The notes beneath the pieces were generated by a model that was not told the DNA's origin, did no database searches, and saw only the letters and a program-made list of their open reading frames with translations. A DNA stretch of 64,000 nt from Sthenelais limicola. Lineage: Eukaryota; Annelida; Polychaeta; Phyllodocida; Sigalionidae. Positions 23,501 to 35,130 of the stretch are shown here, in pieces. The stretch spans positions 30,448,873 to 30,512,872 of the forward strand of contig OW804102.1 of the NCBI GenBank assembly GCA_942159475.1. Direction: 5' to 3'. The position numbers were made by a program, and so were the translations under genes. Positions within the stretch are counted from its first letter, which is position 1. Every line of letters starts with the position of its first letter.

Positions 23501-26500
23501 ATACATTAATATATGACTAGTTTAATGCGGTATATACAATATAGGGCTACATAGCATAATATAGGACTCCATAACAAATAAACACACAAAATAATAGACA
23601 TCAATCAGTAAATGATGGATAACTAGAGTACAATTTCAAATATCAGGGACGTTTTATGTTACAATGTCTAGAGAGATAATAACTATAGTCCATTAGGCAG
23701 AAACGTTTACAGAAAGTTACCGTATACATTTATATGTACATATATATCAGCAGGTTATAGATATGATGCTGTGATAGGACATATGGTGGAGACAATTGAT
23801 CAGTTATCAGAGTCCCGTTTGGGGTCGCCTTCAGCTTTTCATAACCACACATTTAAACTACATTTGGACCGTTATTGTGCCCAATGGCACTCCATTTGGT
23901 TTGTAATTAATCTCGACAACGGGTCAAATCACACTCCACCTTTCACATGCTTTCAGGGTTTGTGCGATTTGACAAGACGTTGAGATCAATAACGAATCAA
24001 ACAGAGTTCCACTGGGTATTTAGTACATATTGATTTGTTGAATTATTTAGTCTTTAGTTAACTTACACTGTAATTTTTGCCATATTATCATAACAAATAT
24101 CCAAGAACTTTCGGAGCTGATAAGCAAGTGCGTAGGGCTGTCACCGCTAAGAGCGTGACGTCATAACCAACCAGATTGCGTTATTTTGGTCATGTGCTTC
24201 TATGACAACCAGTTAGTATGCACAGCCACATATAATGCGATAATGCATGAAAATAATTCCTGCGCAAAAGGAGTAATCATTGCTTAAACAAGGTGTGAGG
24301 ATTCCTTGCTATGCAAATTTAAATCTGCCAAAATACTTAGTGCGCGAACATTTATCCATGCAAAAATAAATACATTTACAGTACCACAGATCTTTTGGGA
24401 TAACCGAAAATTAAAGACAACATTGCGACACTGACCTACAGGAAATACATTTAAACGTAGGTTTCCATTACAGTACTATTCCCAGTTGTGAAACCATCAT
24501 TAACTATCATTACCGCTTGCAATTACAGGTAATGTCCCGATCTCTTTCATTTCTATTTTCTTTATTTTTATATACATATGTTACCGGTCCCATGCATATT
24601 TTTCATTATTCACAAGCAAATTGACTGCACATTCCAATTGTGTAAGTAGATTGTATGCTTCGATGCTATAGCAGCCTCAGCCAGCAATCAATCCTGAGCA
24701 ATACAATGACACCAATTCGTGCTCCGAAAACTACATAAATAAGGATCAATCTTAACCCTGCTATCTACTACCACGTTAAACCTTATGTTAAACCTCACGT
24801 CAAACTTCATGTTAAACCTCGCATCAAAACTATCAAGAGGAAGAAATAGCTTTTGTATGAACAAAATCGCATTTTCATTGACATTTCATTGGCATATTAT
24901 ACAAATAGATTGCAGATGCAAGATATACTTTTATGATAATTTGAATCATTAAATCGCCTGTGGCTAACACAGGGAACTTCTCAGATAAGATATTTTCCCC
25001 ATTCTCCTCAATCACCATGAGGAGAACGGGGGATTAAAGTACACATAAAATGTGATGAATCAATAGCTAGGCCCAGTATTTATATGCATGTACTCTACAG
25101 TCCCCTATGATCAAGTGGTTAGCATTTATGACTGCCAAACTGGACATTGTGAGGTCAAGTCCCGGAGCAGGCAGTCTTTTACATTTGTCTCATTTTCGAG
25201 TCATTTTATTTTTTTAATTCACTAATATCTTAATATCTGGGGTTTGGTTTTCTTTTAAACTCACACATTTAGTTATTGATGTCATTCCCTTTCGATCAGT
25301 AAAAGAATTAGGGAGGCTAAGATCAAATTAAGCGACAAAAGTGAGTTAAACCATGACATACAACTGTGTCAAGTGAGAGAACCGTTGTATCCCAGAACCC
25401 TGTTGTATCCCCAAATCAGAGAACCCCATTTAATGGGAATCTGGGATACAATGGTTCTCCCGACCAGAAGCATGGGTGGCAGAACTAAACTTGTGCTTAT
25501 TTTCGACAAAAATAGTTTTCGCACAGGGCCACGAGTCATCTAGCTATTTGATTTTCCCTTTTTAGCAGGGGACAGTGCTTCCCTGTTTGTAAGGAATAAG
25601 GTCACTCACTAAGCACATTTGCGTCAATGATCAATCAAACATCTAAATGTTGTCTCACCATTCCTCTAATCTTTCATCTGATCTGGGGGGCTAGTAAGTA
25701 CCTTGTATTATACTGGAAGTGAGGTAGCAGTGTTATGCAGCACATGCACATGCACTAGACAAGAAGAAGCGGTGCATTGTGTTGAGGGATACATGGGGAG
25801 AGGAGAGAAGGAGAAAGAGAGACAGGGAGAGAGAAAAGAGAGTGTCAGTGTGAGTGAGTACAGTACAGTGTCATTCACATTCAAAGGTGCATGAGGAGAG
25901 GGGAGAAGGAGAAAGAGAGTGAGTGGGAATGATGTGGTAGTGGTGGTGGGGGATTGGGAGAACGAGAAGATGTCATACAAACATGGATCAAGGATCAGAG
26001 AAGGGAATTAGACTGAAAACCTAACTGAAACCCTCACATTATTTCCCCCACCTTCCCCACCATCCACATACCTCCCACCCTGCCACGTTTTCATTAGCTT
26101 CCATTGGAAACGATCATAGAACAAAAGACTTTGAACCAAATTGATGTAACCGTTACCCATGGAAACGGTCATGAATAGATGATGGAGAAAGGATTATGTA
26201 ACTGTGAACTGGAATCTTGTTAATTCATCTTATCTTAAACGAAGGTTCAGTAGTCTTGTCCAGGAACATACAGGAAGACCTGGAAGTCACTTTCAGATAC
26301 ATGTATGTCTCCTTTTTGTACACGTTTTGGTGCAAATAAACAATGTGTTGAATTGAATTGAACTGAAGTATTATGCCCTTAGGAAATGTTTTTCTCTAAT
26401 GGACCTTGGATATAACCTTACCTGCATCGATGACATCATGGGCAATGCCTTTGTGTGCTCCATCATCATCACTGAAATAAAATAAGGCTTCTAAAGCTAC

Positions 26501-27760
26501 ATTCTCAGCTTTTATGATAAACACAATCTTTACAAAACTATTATATTAGGGTATTAGATTGGTCCATGTTTTGAGCGAGAGGGGAATATGGCCTAAGTCC
26601 CTGCAAGGCCAAAACATGGACCAATTTAATATCTATAGTCGCAGACAGGGTACATTCACCTTAAGAACAAACTAAAACTGATTTCGAAGCAAAATAAACC
26701 AGTGGAAAGCCAAAAATGTGAAGTTTTGATCTGTGCTCGTCCTAACATATTGTATTGTATTACCGTTGATATAAGCAATTGGCCCGGAAGCGGATAACCA
26801 ACAAAGTAGGACTGGACTGTAGTCCTACAATTCAGCCAGAATGTCCCTGACTGCGACTAATACAGAGCAAAACCCTCCAAAATTATATTTGATTATATAT
26901 ATATTGTATATAATTCGCCCTATACTATCATTATATTCACACAGAGAGGGGCAGGCGAAAAAACAGAGAAAGGTAGGGACAGAGAAAGAGACAGAAAGAA
27001 AGAAGGATGATTGTGAGAAAGAGACAGGGAGGTTGTTTATAATAATTGTTTAGGTCTAGATAAAAGATATATTGGAGAGGTTCTTGATTAATTATTCATA
27101 CAGAGATAGAGGGAGGCAGGCAGGGAGACAAAGGTTGTCAGAGAGAGAAAGAGAGAGAGACAGTGAGCAAGGGAGACAGAGAGTGTCAAAGATAGAGATA
27201 TTGGGGAGGGAGAGAGACAGAATGTCAGAGATGGACAGAGACAGGGAGACAGGGAGAGAATATCAAAGATACAGATATGGGAGAGAGACAGCATAAGTAG
27301 CCATTAATCCTTACATAGCAGACTAGTTAACGGCCTAATCGTTAACTTAATTCAAATATATTGTAAAGTTAGTTAACCTAAATAGTTTATTTTATTTATC
27401 AACGCATCAGCCATGCACTCGAAAGTATAACTCTGTGTGTTTGCGTTGATTAATTTCTCGCCCGTCTACCGACCCAATTTATAGTTGAAGAAACAACCAC
27501 AATTCTTCAATATAATCAGATTACTAATAAGTCTTATTTTATAGTGATTTATAGGCTACAGTATAACATTCTGTCAATAGTAGTTGAGTTAAAAACTTAG
27601 TTTTAGTTGAGTTAAAAGACAATATCAAACTATTTTACATGTAGGAAATCCCAGCGAAGTTAATTGAAGTCCTGATAGTCCATATCCGTGTGTGAAGAGT
27701 TTCAGCACCAACGAAAAATATTCCAACGTAAAGCAGAACGCCAATACGTACCCCGGGCAT
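20595..27760 (-). CDS. Secreted family-3 solute-binding-like protein
   Basis: Six exons: 27760-27639, 26471-26422, 22746-22657, 22332-22168, 21469-21339, 20819-20595. All have GT/AG borders, their phases join without a break, and they give 260 aa plus TAA. Residues 1-19 form a signal peptide (hydrophobic core GVLLYVGIFFVGA). The mature part follows the bacterial SBP_bac_3 order: SYIDDDGAHKGIAHDVIDAV (39-58), AGIDCRIV, LFSRWYDAC (89-97), VTPT then FQFS (110-113), FIYV, DLRGQVIGIRKGI, STPHEYLPALRSGQVDGIFG with D194, and a C-terminal ARKDSRF helix segment. In bacteria this fold binds amino acids for ABC import; an animal secreted form would act outside the cell or as a binding protein. The Arg normally following the TP motif, which binds the ligand carboxylate, is not present (TPTVDSV), so the ligand may differ. 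The match is by pattern, not by search. Confidence 0.72.
20911..21029. repeat. Two adjacent perfect hairpins
   Basis: 20911-20964 is a near-perfect palindrome with arms cttccaacccatctgaagaa. It is directly followed at 20965-21029 by a second one with arms acaagtggttccgaaattcg. They sit back to back in the last intron of the solute-binding-protein gene. A family B fragment begins right after them. Confidence 0.8.
21030..21200 (+). mobile_element. MITE family B fragment
   Basis: Contains aaaatgagtcataggtcac, gatgagatcaaatggattcc, gcacatctaataaagtacttct and ttcttgatggtcaatcatt, matching the 4049-4290 copy in order. The terminal motif is damaged. Confidence 0.55.
21431..21788. repeat. 53-bp minisatellite over a splice acceptor
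   Basis: The word ctcactgg starts at 21441, 21494, 21547, 21600, 21653, 21706 and 21759 (as ctcacttc), exactly 53 bases apart. Unit types run 1-2-3-1-2-3, so the array is also a duplicated 159-bp higher-order unit. On the minus strand each unit carries atattccag before gtata, the 3' splice site of exon 5. Only the lowest-coordinate copy (exon border 21469) feeds the open frame; reading from upstream copies meets stop codons. Confidence 0.9.
21798..21960 (-). mobile_element. MITE family C fragment
   Basis: Contains gcagctctacaaattttagtaacttctg, agactagaaatgataaatac and atctgagtcttatattatgtgg, the left half of the reverse-oriented form. The right half is missing. It lies in intron 4 of the solute-binding-protein gene. 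Confidence 0.55.
25090..25175 (+). tRNA. tRNA-like relic
   Basis: tatgatcaagtggttagcat resembles a Pol III A box, and gaggtcaagtcccgg, about 35 bases on, resembles a B box; the spacing fits a tRNA. The acceptor stem is not convincing, so this is more likely a tRNA pseudogene or SINE head than an active gene. Confidence 0.3.
25375..25465. repeat. Foldback hairpin
   Basis: Arms gagaaccgttgtatcccaga and (complement) tctgggatacaatggttctc flank a 45-base centre. Single copy, in intron 2 of the solute-binding-protein gene. Confidence 0.7.
26548..26640. repeat. Foldback hairpin
   Basis: Arms tattagattggtccatgttttg and caaaacatggaccaatttaata are inverted copies around a gagcgagagg... loop. It lies in intron 1 of the solute-binding-protein gene. 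Confidence 0.65.
26941..27296. repeat. GA-rich purine microsatellite
   Basis: Degenerate GAGA/GACA repeat (agagagagacagtgag...) over two blocks, within intron 1 of the solute-binding-protein gene. Open frames here are low-complexity artefacts. Confidence 0.7.
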
Positions 27761-28121
27761 AATGTGTAGACGTTAGTTGTTGACTAAAGACTTACGTGAA
27801 ATATTGATAATCTAGCATAAATAACACAGCTTGTGTATTGGTCGGTAGGACATGACCTTGATACCAACTAGGCAGAAAGAAGGGGTTTCTTACTAAAAGC
27901 CTATCAATAATTAGAAAGAGGTCACTGGTTGTTCTGACAAATTACTCCTTGTATGGAGAATCCTCTGATTAACACCAATATTCTTGATTAGATTATGGTC
28001 ATTAATGCTCTCACATTTAGGACGATATAATTAGAACCCTTATTTTGACATCTAGATATCTCCTACTGAACAGAGACAATAGGAAATATTCATAGATCTA
28101 TAATAGACACTTTAATTATAA
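27761..28121. promoter_or_regulatory. 5' flank of SBP gene
   Basis: Upstream (for the minus strand) of the ATG at 27760. AT-rich. No clear TATA box at a fixed distance could be assigned, and I see no other gene here. Position as promoter is inference only. Confidence 0.25.
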
Positions 28122-28228
28122 AGGGCCCAGTCCATCAAGCCGATTCTCATGCGACTTCGCGCCACGGAGGTCTCTTTTGCACTCAATTCTGTGAGAATCG
28201 CCTGAGAATAGGCATGGTGGACTATGGT
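28122..28228. mobile_element. MITE family D, copy 2
   Basis: Arms gggcccagtccatcaagccgattctcatgcga and gagaatcgcctgagaataggcatggtggact around a cttcgcgccacggagg centre. It is the same hairpin as the copy at 55272-55380, with more mismatches. Confidence 0.7.
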
Positions 28229-29010
28229 GGACAATTATGAAAGTTGTTTATTATGTTCATTGCATGTACATTTCAAAATTGGCGTACCTTTGTGAGGTGG
28301 GCAAACAGTGGCACCTTGAATGGAGTGTTAAACTGTGGAACTACTTTTCCACTCCTTTAAATGAGTAAAACTCACTAACTAATGAGTTGAATTAAGTAAA
28401 ACTGGGGTGGTTACATTTCAATAATAGCAGGGAAATGGATTTGCTCATAATATTTGGGGGTTTACTGACACTTTAAAGTCCTTCTTGGAAGAATTGCATG
28501 TGATGTCCCAGAAAATCGAAGCCTATTTCCAATTCTCCTTATCCTTGATATCGAGAAAATAAGCTATCCGACCATCACGCCACCTGGAGGCGGAGATAAA
28601 GCTAAGGCGGGAACTTCCGGCTATGGCACCTGCAACCTTAGAAACAGAGTAGGCCTAAACATGATTATACCCATACAGTCATTGCTCGGCCTCTACTCTT
28701 TCAAATAGGTAAAATTATATACCTACGGATAGCTGAGAATATACTCTTTTCATATTCTTTAATCCCATGACCATCTATACATTTTTTGCTGGTGTTATTG
28801 CCGTTTTTGCGGGTGGCGGCCGGCGCGAACACCTTAAGGTGGAAGCTTCCGTCTCAGCCTACTGGGAGATATTGCAGCCTACAGCGCCACTGGTGTTAAA
28901 TTTGCACGCTATCTGGCTATCTGGGTTCAGCAGAATTATGTAACTGTATTTAAAATGGAAATACAAACATTTATATCTATGTATCATATGTCACATACTA
29001 CTATGGTGTC
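28229..29010. other. Intergenic, no gene seen
   Basis: No supported exon. A GC-richer patch at about 28570-28860 (cacgccacctggaggcgg, ggcggccggcgcgaac) has no coding frame that I can follow. Confidence 0.4.
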
Positions 29011-29014
29011 AGGA

Positions 29015-29105
29015 CATCTACGTGCCAGACATCTACCCACCAGACATCTACCCGCCAGACATCTAACCGCCAGACATCTACCCGCCGGACATCTAACCCC
29101 AACCC
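29015..29105. repeat. 16-bp tandem repeat
   Basis: Five to six units of ccgccagacatctacc with variants (accgccagac, ccgccggac). Purely tandem; the short open frame it creates is an artefact. Confidence 0.8.
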
Positions 29106-30360
29106 AAAACCTTTACCCGCTGGACATTGTTACAACTTGCTCTTATGCGTCTTTTGAGTGAGGATGATACAGAGCGGATAGCAATAGCTGGAGAATATAG
29201 TTGCATTGCAGATCGATGTAGTATTTGTATAAGTATTAGTCAATAATTGACCTTGGTGTTAGTTAACAACTATTTATTTTTATAATATTTGAGGGATTGA
29301 TAAGATAATAGTAATGGTGGTGTATGAATATGTAATAAACATCTATATGAAAGAGAATTACAGTATAATGAGAGGTGAAGGAGAAGGACCGAGTAGCTAG
29401 CTTCTGTTCATATTCAAAAAGTAAGACTTAATTTCTAAATAACATATCATCGTTAGCACCAGCCCACTTAGCAACTGGACCGGTGCCATATGGTGGCTAC
29501 AAGGGGAGGACAAGGGAACTGAGGGAGTCAACCCCATGACAACACCATTGTTTTAGGTCATTAATTAGTAATTAGTTAATTAACTTAATTGACCATTAAT
29601 GGTGAAAACTGTATTTAAAAGGTATTAGATAGATCTCACTACCTGTTAGAAAGTGGAAAAACTGATCCTCACTGTTACACTCCTACCTACTTCCGCAGGG
29701 TCCAGATAGCATCTCCCTTACCCCCTGCGCGCTTGATCGCCCTTTACCAATAACATCTCTTAGGCTGTCACCACAAGGTGTAGGGTTACTGAGACTGGGG
29801 CTCTTGAAGTTAAGGAGGGTAATTTTCTCCCAGATTTCTGACCTTTGACATGGCATAACATTTTTTTGAATAAAGATATTTTAATTCGGATTTTTGCATT
29901 TGAATCCACTGTGCGTCTAGTTTGCATTATTGCATATGTGTTTAAACTTAATTATATTCAGCTATATCTAGTTTTGACCTAAACACCCTACTCATAGAGG
30001 GCCTCACACTCCAAACATGTGTTAGTGGTTAAGAGCCGGCGAGGCACCGGCCGCTATATGGTCCCTTCTTACCGCAGAAAAATTTAACACCCAAATTTGG
30101 TTGCTCAAACGCGGTAATAGGTAGGAGTGGTTAGTATAAATCACTTCGCCCTCATAGTCAACCCCATTTAGTCAGTGCAAGAGAAACTAGAATAATGTTT
30201 GGCCACAAATTGTAAAATTTCTTTGATGCCTCCAACTAGCCAGACACGCTGGAAGACCTGAAAATATTTTTCAGATTCTATTCTGTAACCTTTTGTATGA
30301 ATAAAAAATGCTTTCAATTGAATAGAATTAAATTGAGTTGGCTGAGCCGACCCCACAAAA
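29106..30360. other. Intergenic, no gene seen
   Basis: No exon with splice or homology support. Unremarkable AT-rich sequence with a few GC patches around 29700 and 30030. Confidence 0.4.
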
Positions 30361-30420
30361 CCTTTGAAAAATATCATTTTCTTGTGACTTGCGACTCATC
30401 TTTCTGTAAAACATCACCTA
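30361..30420 (+). mobile_element. MITE family B end fragment
   Basis: aaatatcattttcttgtgacttgcgactcatctttctgtaaaacatcac matches the right terminal ~50 bp of family B. The rest of the element is absent. A family C piece (caatcctttcaaataaccca, near 30590) follows. Confidence 0.55.
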
Positions 30421-30649
30421 TGGGCACACAAGTAAGTCCAGTGTGGCGGCACCCATGCAAAGGCACTGGACACCTCCCTTCTCAAAATCCTGGATAGGTG
30501 GCAGCACAGAAGGATGCCAGAGCTAGAGCTAGCTAGAGCTAGAATATAAGTGAGGTCGCCAAAGTATATGTATAATTCAATTTAACCAATCCTTTCAAAT
30601 AACCCACATTCAACTTATACAGGTCATGTGAATTTATACTGGGTAGATT

Positions 30650-32213
30650 TTGTGAGCCAGTGATATTTACACATGTAAATGTGGGGGAAGTAGGACGGCA
30701 ATAGAAGGAGGATGCAATGGAAAAGATGTCACAAACCAGAGAAGTGGGCAGGTTAATAGGGAGGTTATTATGCCGATGTTGGGATCTCTAGGCTAGGTTA
30801 GGCCTCTCGAGAAATCCACATATCAGTAATTATGTACCACCACATCGCTGGATGCGTTAGTGTTGTGTTGGTGCGTTGTGGTGGCTAAATCTCCCTAGTG
30901 TTTGGTTGCAGCCTTCTGTTTTCCTGCCAAAGTACGACCCATGAAATTCTTAATTTGGATTAGTCTTCCTGTTCATCATTAATTTGTCCTAAGATCTCCT
31001 GGGCCCCATTGCATGAGGTTGCGCTAACTGAAATTCGGATCGCTATGGTTGCGCTAAGGTCTGTTGCATGACGCAATAGTGCTGCGCAAAGTCGTGCTGC
31101 GGACCACTAAGTAGGCATCAATTAACGCGAAGCTTTGAGGCACCCAGGATCGGATCGCTATATAGAAGAAAGTGTTGTTTCATGACAGAAAAACTTCGCT
31201 ATATTGGAATTTATTTTATTCACTTTTTTATGATGTAAACAAATTTGATTCTGTACAGAGTATGGCTGGTACTGAGGGGTTAGCATTGAGGTCAATGGGA
31301 TTTTCAAAACCTTGCGTAGTTTTGATCTAGAAAATTAGGGAAAAGCCACCCCCCCCCCACCTTACCTCTGATATCTTTTAATTCTCCCGTTGTATACATA
31401 TTACTCTAAAAGCTGTAAAAAGCCTAGAAACCCTGGCATTATCTGTGTGTCTATAGATGTGCAGGAATTTCACTGTTTTCGGGTCTCGCTAAATATAATA
31501 AGATTTGATAGTGATATTATAGTCAAAATTTTATGATGGTTCTCTCACTTAGCTAAGAGTTTACTCTATCATTCAAGCAACTATCATTATGATTGATTGA
31601 TATCAAGTGTTATATTTCTGATCTCTTATTTCCCACCTCAGCGTAACGCAGCGATCTGATAGCACAGCTTCTCATGCTAATGATAAAGTTCATTTCATCT
31701 TACTGATACATTATTAATTTTGATGTTTTCACTCCATGTGACTATAATTATGACTGTGCGTACACATATAGTGAAACGGCACTACAATTTCACAATTTGT
31801 GCTGAAGCAGCAAATTCTGTTTGAAACAACCAATGAAGTTTCCAAGTGCCTAGATAGTGGGTAGTCAATAAAATCATGCAGGTCACTGTCCTACAAAATG
31901 TCCTACTTACATGAACAACAGTCAGGTAGGGCTGAAGTTCAGTATTTGAGATATGCCATGTTCAACTTAACCTGAATTTCGGGGAAATAAAAAAAAATAT
32001 TCACCTAAAGGGAACCAATACATTTGTATGGGATTTGAGGTTAAGCGGAACCCAGTATGTAGGACAGCCTGAGGACATATTATAGTACATACACCTCACC
32101 TATTTATAGTTGTTCTTTCTACTGGGTGCACTATATTGTTTGATTACTTCAACTCGCTTGGATGACATTGACTCTTTTGTGAAGAATAATTTGAGAATAT
32201 AAAACTTTCCAAC
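30650..32213. other. Upstream region of first P450 gene
   Basis: No exon seen. A C-run lies near 31355. A palindrome-rich stretch at 31000-31160 (gcatgaggttgcgct, tgttgcatgacgcaa) may be a decayed relative of foldback M. No unambiguous promoter motif precedes the ATG at 32214. Confidence 0.35.
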
Positions 32214-34278
32214 ATGATTCCTTCCCTGGGAACACTCTGCCTTGGGATAGCAATTTCCATTGCAGCTTGGAAATACTTCTTCAAGAAGAGGCCCCATTTT
32301 CCGCCTGGACCAATTGGCTTACCCTTCATTGGAAATCTACACCAACTGGACAAATCTGGAAGTTACAAGTCCTTTATCAAACTGAGCAAGATCTATGGTG
32401 ACATAATAAAGCTAAGGATTCTTGGGGATGATGTTGTTGTTGTACAGAATGATGAACTTATTCAGGAGGTGCTTGTCAAAAGATCTAATGATTTTGCTGA
32501 CCGACCACAAAGCCCAAGAATAAGGATCGCTCGTGAGGGTGCACTTGATGTAACGTTTCAAAACTTGTCACCACATTGGATGAGGAGGAAGAAGTTGATG
32601 TTAAAGTTTCTAAAAGCTTATGGAGAAGGTCTTGTTAAACTGGAAGAGATTACACACACTTTTCTCAGTCAGATGTTTGAAAATATTGCTCAGGAAACTA
32701 AAGGAGGGAGAAGTGTGGATATGAAAGGCATGATACACCATTGTACAGCAGGCATCATTACCTCCATCTTTTATGGAGAGGAACTTAAGGTAAGGATACA
32801 TAATTCATGATATATGAATGTGTACACCAGAGTTCTGAGTCTAAGAGTTCCACCTTTTCCTGCCCAGTCAAATTGTGTTACCTGAGTTTGTTAACATAGA
32901 TGCTTTACATATGTTAAACTATCTGGACAAATGTTAAACTATCTGCTGAGATCTAGTTAAGGCCTCAAATGCCCTATTTGCCTCTGTATGAGGTGGGCAA
33001 GGGTTTTTTATGACATTTGAGGCGGGGTCATTGTTATGACTGTTGCAATTATACATGTGTACCTCAAGCATAAATTACAAAGATACTAGTTTCTTTCATT
33101 CTGAAAGTCTTTATGTCCTCAAAGAATCTATTAATCTTACAAAAAATATACTTTATCTGGCACTAATTTTGAAACCCAAAGTCATTATTCCATAGGGCAA
33201 ATGCTAGGCCCTTCTTCAAACAAGGGTTTTTTTCCTACGACTATAATATTTTCTGTTCTCTTTATTCAAGTCATTCCTTTATCTTACATTATTTCCTTCA
33301 AATTATTGAAATATTCTTAAATGTTGAATCTAAAAGAAACTATTTTAATTATTACAGAAAGGTCAACTGGATACTCTACTTGAATGTGAAAAAGGTGTTA
33401 TTAAATTGTTCTCTCCTACGTCACCTTCTATCATTCTTGATATATTCCCCTTTCTGGCCCATCTTCCAATCCGAAGTATTCAGGAGTTTTTGAAAGGACC
33501 CCTACTATTCAGCACCTGGCTAAAACAAAGGGCAAAGGAAATGACTGCCAAGATGGACCCTGAGTACCCAAAGTCTGTATTTGAAGAGTTGATATGCTAC
33601 CAACAACAACATGCTGGAACTCAGGAGGCCCTCAATGATTTGGAGGTGGAGGGGATAAGCAACAACACAATTTTTGCTGGGTTCGCCACAACCTCCACTT
33701 CCATGTACATCATGATTGCTATACTGGTCAGCAGGCCAGATCTACAGTCCAGGATCCAGGATGAGATAGTAGCAGAGTTGGGGGAAAGGAGGCCCAGCAC
33801 AACTGACCGTGTCAAGATGCCTTTTACGGAGGCAGTTATCTTAGAGTTATTACGCTACTCATCTATTGTCCCACTTCTGATTCCACATGTAGCTTCCAAG
33901 GACACCACTCTGGGAGGATATGACATACCCAAGGGTACAATGGTCCTGGTTAATGCCTACAATCTCCATCATGACACACGCTATTGGGATGAACCATTTG
34001 CCTTCAACCCAAACCGCTTCCTCACAGATGATGGGCAACTCGTTGGACCAGATCATATCAACCGCAAACGCTTGTTACCATTTGGAGCAGGAAGGAGAGT
34101 TTGTGCTGGGGAAGTGCTGGCCAGGAATAGGATCTTTCTCATGTTGGCCTCACTCTTGCAGAAGTTTAGGTTCCTCCCTGAAGATCCCAGCTGTCCTCCC
34201 AATCAAAAGCCATGGACATACCCACTGGGTGTGGTTGTCATTCCTGACCCATATAAAGTGAAGGTGGAAGAAATATGA
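32214..34278 (+). CDS. Cytochrome P450, CYP2-clan-like (copy 1)
   Basis: Two exons, 32214-32789 and 33358-34278, joined in phase 0 after ELK, give 498 aa. A membrane anchor (residues 4-23) is followed by the proline hinge FPPGP (29-33), a C-helix WMRRK (122-126), an I-helix AGFATT (299-304), ExxR as ELLR (355-358), the FNPNRF segment, and the haem loop FGAGRRVCAG with the axial Cys441. This is a microsomal haem monooxygenase; the substrate cannot be predicted. Two departures stand out: the acidic residue normally before the I-helix Thr is Ala302, and the usual Arg of WxxxR is Lys126. A near twin lies 11 kb downstream in the same orientation, separated by a transposon. The family call rests on all signature motifs and full length. 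Confidence 0.93.
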
Positions 34279-34521
34279 TTGGAATAATAATCCAATTACT
34301 CTGCATCGTTTCGTGATTTCTGTGATTTTGTGATTATAAAGGCACACCAAATTGCATGTATAATTCACTTAGATCCAAGGGAACATTACCTTGCCTTTAA
34401 CGATAGGAATTCTAAACCAAATGCTGGGCCCTGAAATTGGCAATTCATAACTTCGGCCAATAGGAGAGTCACATAATTAGCACTTTTGCATGTTATGAAA
34501 GAAAATCTTAAGATTCAATTA

Positions 34522-34527
34522 AATAAA
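34522..34527 (+). terminator. Poly(A) signal of P450 copy 1
   Basis: AATAAA 244 bases after the stop codon, in attaaataaaaagact. Confidence 0.5.
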
Positions 34528-34979
34528 AAGACTATTATACATTCACATTGGTCGGTTTTTATTTTGATCACCCATATCATATATATAAAATGTTGTGGGA
34601 AAGCAACAGAGACATGAAGAAGAAAGTATAGATTGGAAAGCATGACAGAGATACAGGAGGGAGAATTGAGAGAAGAAAGAGAGCCACTAAAGTAGTACCC
34701 CCAACTTAATGATTTGGCTTATAACATAACAACCCTAAAATCGCTGTCCATAGTGGCAGACTGATTTCACTTGTGTTTTCACTGCCTATTTAAATTGTGA
34801 CTTGTAGCAAACACATCACAAATTGGCAAATCTGCATGAAATTACTGATAAATAACAAGTTGGCACACCTGAAAGCTGCATTCTCATCTATTACCGCCAA
34901 AAATAATTTTCACTTATAGGAGTGAACGTATCAATTAATGACTTGGCCTCTAAATGATTTAAAAAACAATCTAGTATAG

Positions 34980-35130
34980 AAGAATCGGCAGAGTAGAAAA
35001 TGGTCACTGGACGTTTATGAAGCTCTGTACCAAAAACAACCAGCCAAAATCATCAAAAATCCTGGTTAAATGGCTTTTAGATTGGCTGGGAAATAATGGA
35101 ATAAAAAGCATTTAGTCTTTAATTTTTAAT
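34980..35130 (+). repeat. Dispersed repeat family I, copy 2 (partial)
   Basis: gaatcggcagagtagaaaatgg, ccaaaaacaaccagccaaaatcatc and agattggctgggaaataatgg match the central part of the copies at 9535 and 46048. Confidence 0.6.

Larger units (their letters stand above)
22747..26421. other. Intron 2 of SBP gene, repeats only
   Basis: A 3.7 kb intron. It starts with a direct duplication of about 70 bp (aataacaccagttataagtt at about 22752 and 22830), separated by cgttgtcaaatactgc. Further in it has a tRNA-like segment, a foldback and a GA-rich run. No additional exon is needed, because exons 2 and 3 join in phase. Confidence 0.5.

Noticed and set aside
32610..32801. Minus-strand frames over the P450 exons
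   Set aside because: Shadows of the plus-strand P450 coding sequence.
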